A stretch of 41,151 nucleotides of DNA. Origin: Candidatus Zixiibacteriota bacterium. GTDB taxonomy: Bacteria; Zixibacteria; MSB-5A5; GN15; PGXB01. The notes below the pieces were generated by a model. The model was not told the DNA's origin. It did no database searches and worked only from the letters and a program-made list of their open reading frames with translations. Positions 8,644 to 15,341 of this stretch are shown here, piece after piece; position 1 is the first letter of the stretch; each line of letters begins with the position of its first letter. The translations under genes were made by a program, and so were the position numbers. The stretch is from NCBI GenBank assembly GCA_900498245.1, contig LS998015.1, positions 1,617,711-1,658,861 on the forward strand, written 5' to 3'.

Positions 8644-10468
8644 CCGTAGTCCCGAAGTCTCGCAGAGATGGATTAAACCGCTGCCGGAAAGGTTAATCAA
8701 TAAAATTGCGGCCGGCGAGGTAATCGAGCGCCCCGCGGCGGTGCTCAAGGAACTGGTCGAAAACTCTCTTGATGCCGGGGCGACAAAGATCGACATAATT
8801 GTCGAGAAATCCGGGACCAAATCGATAACCATCCTCGATAACGGCTGCGGTATCCCGGCCGAGCAAATGGAAATCGCCTTTTCCCGCCACGCCACCAGCA
8901 AAATCAGAGACTTTTCGGATTTGGAAAATTTGACCAGTTTCGGGTTTCGGGGCGAGGCCCTGCCATCGATAGCGTCGATATCGAAAACCCGTATGGTGTC
9001 CCGGACCGCCGAAGCCGACAGCGGGACGGAAATAATTATTGAGGGAGGGGTCGTCCAAAGTCTCAAGCCGGTGGCCGCCCCGCCTGGAACCAAAATTGAG
9101 GTGGGAGAACTTTTTTTCAATACCCCTGCGCGGCGCAAATTCCTGAAAGCCGAAGTGACCGAAGCGCGGCATTTGACCCGCAACGCGGTCGCCCTCGCCC
9201 TGAGCGCGCCCTCGGCCCGTTTCTCCTACTCCTTGAACGGCCGGGCGATTTATTCTGTCGATGATGATTCTAACAATATGAAACGCCGCGCCGGACGGCT
9301 CCTTCTCGGCGAAAAATATGAGCGCCTTCTCGAGATAACATCTATCGGCGAAAATATTGAAATCACCGGCTTTGTCAGTTATCCCGATCAGGGCCGCCAG
9401 AATCAGTACGGGCTGTTTCTTTTTATTAATAATCGATATATCAAATCCCAGAGTCTGACTCATGCCGTTATCTCCGGTTATGGGGAACTCCTGCCGCGCG
9501 GCAATTATCCCCTCGGGGCGGTATTTCTGAAAATCGACCCGGTCCGGGTTGATGTCAACGTGCATCCCACCAAGGCCGAAGTGCGACTGTCCGAAGAAAC
9601 GCTGGTGCATGATATTCTGCATCATGCCGTCAAGCAGGCCCTGCGGCAGTCGGGGGCTCTTGGGCCGGCCGTCATTACTTCAACCGCGGCCCGGCCGGAA
9701 AGTCAATGGAGTGCCCGAGAGGCGATCCGCCGAATTGTCGATTTTAGCCCCCACCCGCCGATTCCCTCGCAGACAGCATTGAACGAATTGTACGGCAGGC
9801 AGGAATCCGGAATGCCCCCAAAGCCAAATCCTATCGAGGACGAGAATCCGCTATCCGGAATCGACTTAATTACTGAAAAACCGCCGGTCGAGTATCCGGG
9901 CGGAGTCAGTTTTCTGGGGCAATTTGCCGAACTGTATCTGGTCTTTCGGGATCTTGATACTATAACCATTATGGATCAGCACGCCGCGCATGAACGAATT
10001 CTCTATGAAGAAAATCTTCGCCTGATGAACTCCGGCGGTGGGATATCGCAAAGCCTGCTTTTTCCCGTTACGGTTGAATTATCACCGGAACGATATCTTC
10101 TCTTTGAAGAATCCGCCAATTATCTAAATAAAGTCGGTTTTCTCGCTGAACCGTTCGGAGCCAACGCTGTTTTGATTTCGACCGTCCCGGTCGCCCTGTC
10201 ACGCAAATCGCCGGAAAAGATATTTGAGTCGGTTCTTGATGATATAGATTCAATACGGGCCGCCGGGGCCGATTTAATCAAGGCCGTGGCGCAATCTTTG
10301 GCCTGCCGGTCGGCGGTGATGGCGGGGGACCGCCTTGGCCCCGACGAAGCCATGGCCCTGTGGCGGCAGTTGATGAACACCGAAAATAAACATTGCTGTC
10401 CCCACGGCCGGCCGACCTTTTTGACAATTTCCCGGAACGAACTGGATGTCAAATTCGGCCGCAAATAG
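8633..10468 (+). CDS. mutL: DNA mismatch repair protein MutL, endonuclease-type
   Basis: 611 residues. The GHKL ATPase motifs are all visible: IAAGEVIERPAAVLKELVENSLDAGA, DNGCGIP and GFRGEALPSIAS. The C-terminal domain carries the nuclease motif DQHAAHERILYE (DQHA-x2-E-x4-E), beginning at about residue 448, plus ACRSAVMAGD and CPHGRPT. This MutL should therefore nick DNA itself, as in bacteria without MutH; that is established for the family and inferred here. It overlaps mutS by 11 bases and miaA by 23 bases. Confidence 0.96.
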   Translation: MTNSRSPEVSQRWIKPLPERLINKIAAGEVIERPAAVLKELVENSLDAGATKIDIIVEKSGTKSITILDNGCGIPAEQMEIAFSRHATSKIRDFSDLENLTSFGFRGEALPSIASISKTRMVSRTAEADSGTEIIIEGGVVQSLKPVAAPPGTKIEVGELFFNTPARRKFLKAEVTEARHLTRNAVALALSAPSARFSYSLNGRAIYSVDDDSNNMKRRAGRLLLGEKYERLLEITSIGENIEITGFVSYPDQGRQNQYGLFLFINNRYIKSQSLTHAVISGYGELLPRGNYPLGAVFLKIDPVRVDVNVHPTKAEVRLSEETLVHDILHHAVKQALRQSGALGPAVITSTAARPESQWSAREAIRRIVDFSPHPPIPSQTALNELYGRQESGMPPKPNPIEDENPLSGIDLITEKPPVEYPGGVSFLGQFAELYLVFRDLDTITIMDQHAAHERILYEENLRLMNSGGGISQSLLFPVTVELSPERYLLFEESANYLNKVGFLAEPFGANAVLISTVPVALSRKSPEKIFESVLDDIDSIRAAGADLIKAVAQSLACRSAVMAGDRLGPDEAMALWRQLMNTENKHCCPHGRPTFLTISRNELDVKFGRK

Positions 10469-11390
10469 ACCGGTGATTCCGATTTTGACCGGCCCCACGG
10501 GGGCGGGAAAAAGCGCCGCGCTTTTGCCGTTTTTGGAAAAATGTCCGTCGCTTGAAATTATCTCCGCCGACTCGCGGCAGATTTATAAATACCTCGACAT
10601 CGGCACCGATAAGCCGTCGCAGGAGTTAAGGTCAAAATACAAATTTCATTTTATCGACCGGGTGGAACCGGGGGAGAGGTTCACCGCTTTTGATTTTGTC
10701 CGGGAATCGGAAATGATTATCGCCGAGAATTTGGCCAAAGGGCGGAGGCCTCTTATCTGCGGCGGGACCGGCTTATATATAAAGGCCCTTGTTGAAGGGA
10801 TTGTCGAGATACCGGAAGACGACCTGCAGGTGCGGAGTCGTCTGGAAAGTGATGTCCTCGAAAAAGGACCGCAATATCTATTTGAAAGGCTCCAGGCCAT
10901 AGACCCGATAGAAGCCGAAAAGACGCATCCTCACAATATCAGGAGGATAATCAGGGCTCTGGAAATTTTTGAAGTCTCGGGCAAAACCAAATCCGAGTTT
11001 ATGAAGGAAGGGCAGGAGGCTCTTCCAAAATATAATTATGAAATTATCTGCCTGTTGCCGCCCCGGGAATTACTCTATAAACAGATTAATGACCGGGTCG
11101 ATAAGATGATGGAGGGCGGCCTTCTGGCCGAAGTGGAAGACTTACGCGACCGGGGACTCGAAGAAAAAGTGATTGCCGTGAACGTAATCGGGTATAATGA
11201 ATTGTTTGATTATTTAAATGACCGGATTTCGCTGGCGGGAGCGGTCAATTTGATTAAGCAGAATTCGAGGCGTTTCGCCAAAAGGCAGATTACCTGGTTT
11301 CGCGGCATGGAGGAGTTGAAATTTGCAGAATCGGGCCAAATGGCCGAAAATTATCTTAATGATTTGCTAAACGGGGAAATTAAATCTTGA
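10446..11390 (+). CDS. miaA: tRNA dimethylallyltransferase MiaA
   Basis: 314 residues, normal for MiaA. It transfers a dimethylallyl group to A37 of tRNAs reading UNN codons. P-loop TGPTGAGKS at residues 15-23, SADSRQIYKYLDIGTDKP for tRNA/substrate recognition, CGGTGLYI, and the C-terminal QNSRRFAKRQITWFRG. The start lies inside the end of mutL, the common mutL-miaA order in many bacteria. The TGA stop lies inside the -35 box of the next promoter (TTGACA at 11387). Confidence 0.96.
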   Translation: MSNSAANRPVIPILTGPTGAGKSAALLPFLEKCPSLEIISADSRQIYKYLDIGTDKPSQELRSKYKFHFIDRVEPGERFTAFDFVRESEMIIAENLAKGRRPLICGGTGLYIKALVEGIVEIPEDDLQVRSRLESDVLEKGPQYLFERLQAIDPIEAEKTHPHNIRRIIRALEIFEVSGKTKSEFMKEGQEALPKYNYEIICLLPPRELLYKQINDRVDKMMEGGLLAEVEDLRDRGLEEKVIAVNVIGYNELFDYLNDRISLAGAVNLIKQNSRRFAKRQITWFRGMEELKFAESGQMAENYLNDLLNGEIKS

Positions 11391-11414
11391 CACCGTTTGA
11401 GGCAGTTTTATATA
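11387..11414 (+). promoter_or_regulatory. distal promoter of the lytic transglycosylase gene
   Basis: TTGACA at 11387-11392, 16-base spacer, TATATA at 11409-11414 inside a TATATATATATA run. The -35 matches the consensus fully and the -10 well. Confidence 0.6.
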
Positions 11415-11453
11415 TATATATCAATGAGTTAGGCTGATAGGGCGGTTAAGACT

Positions 11454-11481
11454 TTGACTGTTCCGGCCGATAATGTATTTA
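11454..11481 (+). promoter_or_regulatory. second, proximal promoter candidate of the lytic transglycosylase gene
   Basis: TTGACT at 11454-11459, 16-base spacer, TATTTA at 11476-11481, placing a start about 28 bases before ATG 11516. Together with the upstream box this looks like a tandem promoter. Confidence 0.42.
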
Positions 11482-11515
11482 TGGGTTTGAATCCCTCAAT
11501 TTTTGGTGGAAGGTT

Positions 11516-13621
11516 ATGTATAGAAAAGTATTAGCGGGATTGCTGGTGGTGGTGTTAGCGGCGATATTTCTATCGTGTGCTGGTCCATTCACAAAGAAGC
11601 CGGCCACGGAGGCCAATTCGGGATATGATTATGAATCTGACTCGGCGTATGCAGATAATATCAGTATCGATTCTTTGATAGCCCTGGACCGGGTAGGTCA
11701 ATCAGTCTATGATGATGCCCAAGCCGCCGACAGTGGCGGCGATTCCGCGGCCGATATCGATGACTATATCTGGCGCGAATTGAAAGTCGCCGAGGAATAT
11801 TGTACGATGGGGGTTCTCGCCAATCGGGAGACGGCATGGGAAGAGGCCGCCTATTATTTTGAAAAAAGTCTGGCCATTTTGGGCGATCTCGATATTGACA
11901 CGGAAAGTGATTCCCTGACCGATTCGGCCGTCAAATACAACCGCATTCTGGCCGAAGTTGCCGCCAATTATCGTTCTACTCTGGTGTCCTTGGGACAATT
12001 ATCCGGCGATGTCTCCCCGGATATTCTTATCTCGCGCTTTTCCGAAATAAATCATATCAAGGTCGATTCCTCCGAAATGAAGCGCCTCGAGGCCTTTGCC
12101 CAGGAAAAAAACTCATACAATGTCCCGATCGTGATGAACGACCGGGTCAAGACTTGTATTGTCTACTACCAGACGGTTGCCCGCGACGCCATTGTCCGTT
12201 ATCTGTCGCGCATGACCCGGTACCTGCCGATGATCCAGAAAATATTTCAGGAGTACGGATTGCCGACCGATCTCGCTTATCTGGCGATGGTCGAATCCGG
12301 TTTCAATAACCATGCTTATTCCTGGGCACGCGCCATGGGGATGTGGCAATTTATCGCGGAGACCGGCCGTCTTTACGGGATGAACCGCACCTGGTGGTAC
12401 GACGAGCGCAAGGACCCGGTCAAATCGACCCATGCGGCCGCCCGATTTCTGAAGGACCTTTATAATGAATTCGGGAGTTGGGAACTGGCCCTGGCGGCCT
12501 ATAATGGCGGCCCGCAGCGGGTACGTAATGTTACCAAGAAGCAGAAAACCAACGACTTCTGGAAACTGAAACTTAAAAAACAGACCATGGATTATGTCCC
12601 ATTTTTCATGGCCGCCACGATGATCTGCAAGAACCCCGAAAAATTCGGCTTTGCCAATATTGATTATCAGCCGGAGGTTTCTTACGACGAGGTGCGTATT
12701 AACAAGAGCCTCGACCTGAAAGTGGTGGCCGATGCCATCGGATGCAGTCTGACCGAATTGCAGGACCTGAATCCGGAACTTCTGCGCCGCTATACGCCGC
12801 CCAATATCAGCCAGTACGTTTTAAGAATTCCCGGCGGGCGACAGGAGGCATTTCTGGCCTCCTATAGCGATATGCCGGTGGCGCAGCAGACCAGCTGGGT
12901 TCAGCACAAGATTCGGCGCGGCGAAAATATCGCCTCCATCGCCCGGAAATACGGTATCTCACAGTACGCTCTCATGGAAGCCAATAATCTGAATCGCCGT
13001 TCCCGGATCATCGCCGGGCGCAACCTGATTATTCCGGTTCCGGGCGGAAGCGCCCCGACCCGGGAAAGCCGGAGAAGAGCGTCATCGTATGACAGTGATG
13101 ACGGCGTCTATGTTGTCCGGTCGGGGGACACGGTTTCCGATATCGCCCGGGCCTTCGGAGTCTCCGCGGATCAGATCCGCCGTCTCAACAATCTGGGACG
13201 AAGTTCCCGCATCTATGTCGGTCAGCGGCTGAAAATCCGCCACGAAGCCGATCAGCAGAGCCGTATCGACTCTTCCAAAAAATCGAATAAATCTTCCGGT
13301 CAGTCACGGACTTCATACATCGTCAAAAAAGGCGATTCAATTTGGGACATAGCGCGCCGCTTCGGAATCACCACACAGGCCCTTCAGGAATTGAACGGGC
13401 TGAACCGGCGCAGCCGCATATATCCCGGACAGAAGTTGCTTATCAATAGTCTGGAAGCGGATCGGGGCCGTTTTAAAACATACACGGTTCGGCGGGGTGA
13501 CACCATTTACGGCATCGCCGGACAATTCAATACGACCATGTCCCAACTGGTTTCGTGGAATGATCTGGATAATCCGGAGATACTTCACGTGGGACAGAAA
13601 ATCAGGATCTACTCCGATTGA
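11516..13621 (+). CDS. lipoprotein membrane-bound lytic transglycosylase (MltD-like) with four LysM domains
   Basis: 701 residues. The N-terminus is a lipoprotein signal with lipobox FLSC (Cys21). A helical linker leads to a Slt-type domain at about 235-345: the catalytic glutamate lies in YLAMVESGFN (Glu260), followed by AMGMWQFI and LALAAYNGGP. Four LysM peptidoglycan-binding modules follow at about 462-507, 531-575, 600-644 and 655-700. It should cleave murein glycan strands from the outer-membrane side. E. coli MltD is shorter with fewer LysM copies, so the C-terminus is expanded here. RBS GGTGGAAGG. It is followed 11 bases later by sppA, probably in the same transcript. Confidence 0.92.
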   Translation: MYRKVLAGLLVVVLAAIFLSCAGPFTKKPATEANSGYDYESDSAYADNISIDSLIALDRVGQSVYDDAQAADSGGDSAADIDDYIWRELKVAEEYCTMGVLANRETAWEEAAYYFEKSLAILGDLDIDTESDSLTDSAVKYNRILAEVAANYRSTLVSLGQLSGDVSPDILISRFSEINHIKVDSSEMKRLEAFAQEKNSYNVPIVMNDRVKTCIVYYQTVARDAIVRYLSRMTRYLPMIQKIFQEYGLPTDLAYLAMVESGFNNHAYSWARAMGMWQFIAETGRLYGMNRTWWYDERKDPVKSTHAAARFLKDLYNEFGSWELALAAYNGGPQRVRNVTKKQKTNDFWKLKLKKQTMDYVPFFMAATMICKNPEKFGFANIDYQPEVSYDEVRINKSLDLKVVADAIGCSLTELQDLNPELLRRYTPPNISQYVLRIPGGRQEAFLASYSDMPVAQQTSWVQHKIRRGENIASIARKYGISQYALMEANNLNRRSRIIAGRNLIIPVPGGSAPTRESRRRASSYDSDDGVYVVRSGDTVSDIARAFGVSADQIRRLNNLGRSSRIYVGQRLKIRHEADQQSRIDSSKKSNKSSGQSRTSYIVKKGDSIWDIARRFGITTQALQELNGLNRRSRIYPGQKLLINSLEADRGRFKTYTVRRGDTIYGIAGQFNTTMSQLVSWNDLDNPEILHVGQKIRIYSD

Positions 13622-13632
13622 GGTAAAAGAAC

Positions 13633-14529
13633 TTGGCAACCAAAAAAGATATTGCGATCGGAATAATCATCGCCTTTTCCTTTGTCATCGCTATCGGCTT
13701 TTTCGGTCTTATGCTGGTCGGGGCATTTTCCGCCGAATCCGATTTTTCCCTGAGCGGTTTCGGCTCCCGGATAGCGGTTGTTGATGTTGTAGGCACCATA
13801 ACCGATGCCGAACCGGTGGTCAAGCAGATCAAGAAATGGGGGAAATCGCCGAGTATCAAGGCGATTGTCGTGCATGTCGATTCTCCCGGCGGTGGCGTGG
13901 CCGCATCGCAGGAAATATATGATGAGATAAAACGGGTCAGGGAAGAGGACGGGAAACTGGTGGTCGTGTCGATGGGTTCGATGGCGGCCTCCGGCGGATA
14001 TTATATCTCCTGTGCGGCCGATAAAATTATGGCCGATCCCGGAACTCTCACCGGCTCAATAGGTGTTATAATTCAATTTTATAATGCCGGACAACTTCTG
14101 GACAAAATCGGGATTCAAATCGAGAAGGTTAAATCGGGGGAATTGAAGGATGTCGGATCGTTCGACCGCCGTATGACCGACCGGGAGCGGCAGATGCTGT
14201 CGGCGGTCATTATGGATACTTACGAGCAGTTTGTTGAGGTTGTCTCCCAGGGACGGAATTTGGACAAGGAAAAAGTCTATCCTCTGGCCGACGGCTCTAT
14301 ATTTACGGGGCGCCAGGCGGAACGTCTGGGGCTGGTTGATACCCTCGGCGGTTTTGAAGATGCCGTCCGGTACGCCGCCCAACTGGCGGGACTGACCGGC
14401 GAACCGCATCTGGTTAAGGATGTGAAGCCCAAAGCCGGCCTTTTGGACTTGCTCGGCTCGGCCTCGGGGAAAATTAAAGAAGTCACATCCGGCGATATGG
14501 GCGGCCCGAGAGTCATGTATTTATATTGA
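13633..14529 (+). CDS. sppA: signal peptide peptidase SppA (short, single-domain type)
   Basis: 298 residues with one membrane anchor (about residues 8-32) and one S49 peptidase domain, the Gram-positive/archaeal length rather than the doubled 67-kDa E. coli form. The catalytic serine is in SMAASGGYY (Ser120) and the lysine in KSGELKDVG (Lys172). HVDSPGGGVAAS forms the oxyanion region. It degrades signal peptides left in the membrane. The only suitable start is TTG 13633, with GAGG ten bases upstream; no in-frame ATG precedes the anchor. Confidence 0.93.
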   Translation: MATKKDIAIGIIIAFSFVIAIGFFGLMLVGAFSAESDFSLSGFGSRIAVVDVVGTITDAEPVVKQIKKWGKSPSIKAIVVHVDSPGGGVAASQEIYDEIKRVREEDGKLVVVSMGSMAASGGYYISCAADKIMADPGTLTGSIGVIIQFYNAGQLLDKIGIQIEKVKSGELKDVGSFDRRMTDRERQMLSAVIMDTYEQFVEVVSQGRNLDKEKVYPLADGSIFTGRQAERLGLVDTLGGFEDAVRYAAQLAGLTGEPHLVKDVKPKAGLLDLLGSASGKIKEVTSGDMGGPRVMYLY

Positions 14530-14624
14530 GGGATAATAAAAATTCTTGATTTAACAAAGGCAATATTATACCTTAATGCGATTTATAGCAAAGGCTTAAA
14601 TGAATTGGAGCGGTTTTGGACCGG

Positions 14625-14653
14625 CTGACGAGTACGATTGATTTATATATACT
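14625..14653 (+). promoter_or_regulatory. probable promoter of the HU gene
   Basis: CTGACG at 14625-14630, 17-base spacer, TATACT at 14648-14653. This would start transcription about 55 bases before the HU ATG, which has its own GAGGGAGGA ribosome binding site. Confidence 0.5.
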
Positions 14654-14714
14654 GTAACACGGGAAAAAATGAAATTAAACATCTATAAACCAGAAGTTAC
14701 CGAGGGAGGATGAG

Positions 14715-14999
14715 ATGACCAAGGCGGATCTGGTAGAAAAAGTCGCCGAGAAAACCGGACTGACCAGAACTGATGTGGCTGTGGTTGTTGATGCATTCCT
14801 GGAGACGGTCAAGAAAGCCATGGAGACGGGCAATAATATCGAAATCCGTGGCTTTGGGACCTTTAAGGTAAAATTGCGCAAGTCAAGGAAGGCCCGCAAT
14901 CCCAGGACCGGCGATGTCGTTCCGGTGCCCGGTCGGAAAGTTCCGGTGTTTAAACCCTCTAACGAGTTCAAGAATCTGATAACCAAGCTCCCTGTCTGA
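14715..14999 (+). CDS. HU-family DNA-binding protein
   Basis: 94 residues, standard HU/IHF size. MTKADLVEKVAEKTGL at the N-terminus, the signature IEIRGFGTFKVKLRKSRKARNPRTG, and a proline-containing DNA-binding arm. It bends and compacts DNA as a dimer. I cannot separate HU from IHF subunits on sequence alone. It is preceded by its own promoter and by GAGGGAGGATGAG. A 31-residue ribosomal-type protein follows 29 bases downstream and probably shares the transcript, which then ends at the hairpin at 15154. Confidence 0.95.
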   Translation: MTKADLVEKVAEKTGLTRTDVAVVVDAFLETVKKAMETGNNIEIRGFGTFKVKLRKSRKARNPRTGDVVPVPGRKVPVFKPSNEFKNLITKLPV

Positions 15000-15028
15000 G
15001 GCGGACAGAAAGCGATGATGGAGGATTA

Positions 15029-15124
15029 ATGCCCAGCGGTAAGAAAAGAAAACGGCAGAAGATTAAAACTCACAAGCGGAAAAAACGTAGAAGAGCGGAC
15101 CGTCACAAAAAGAAACTCAGATAA
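15029..15124 (+). CDS. 31-residue basic protein, AURKAIP1/COX24 (mS38-like) family
   Basis: A very short gene reading MPSGKKRKRQKIKTHKRKKR and continuing RRADRHKKKLR. The 'MPSGKKRKR..K..THKRKKRRR..RHKKK' pattern matches the AURKAIP1/COX24 domain proteins annotated across Bacteroidetes and relatives, related to mitochondrial ribosomal protein mS38. More than half the residues are Lys or Arg, as expected for an rRNA-binding ribosomal subunit protein. GGAGG lies four bases upstream of the ATG and a strong terminator follows. The family recognition is from memory of its signature; the ribosomal role is inference. Confidence 0.8.
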   Translation: MPSGKKRKRQKIKTHKRKKRRRADRHKKKLR

Positions 15125-15153
15125 TCTCTCGGTATAAAAGATTGTCTTATAAG

Positions 15154-15197
15154 AAACGGAAAGTCGTTCCTGATAGAAAGGAACGCCTTTCCGTTTT
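15154..15197 (+). terminator. rho-independent terminator after the HU/mS38-like genes
   Basis: Nested hairpin: outer arms AAACGGAAAG (15154-15163) and CTTTCCGTTT (15187-15196), inner arms CGTTCC and GGAACG, ending in TTTT. The stem is long and nearly perfect. Confidence 0.85.
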
Positions 15198-15306
15198 AAT
15201 TTTCAAACCGCTTTCCCGACATTTCCTTTCTTGTTTTCACGTCATCTAAATAATTACATTACATTAGTTTGCCGGGGGCAAGATTAAATAAACGCCGGTG
15301 CCGAAA

Positions 15307-15322
15307 TGGCATCGCTCTTGCT
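15307..15322 (+). promoter_or_regulatory. sigma-54 (RpoN) promoter
   Basis: TGGCA at 15307-15311 and TTGCT at 15318-15322. The invariant GG and GC are separated by exactly ten bases, as in the TGGCAc-N5-TTGCa consensus. The predicted transcription start is near 15333, just ahead of the ribosome binding site and ATG 15342. Confidence 0.7.
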
Positions 15323-15341
15323 TTCAATTGGGAGCGGAGTC

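Noticed and set aside
8693-9625. 310-codon minus-strand frame
   Set aside because: Shadow of mutL; no domain seen.
15306-15341. Twelve-codon N-terminal extension of the large secreted protein (ATG 15306)
   Set aside because: It overlaps the sigma-54 promoter and would put residues before the signal peptide; ATG 15342 has the ribosome binding site.
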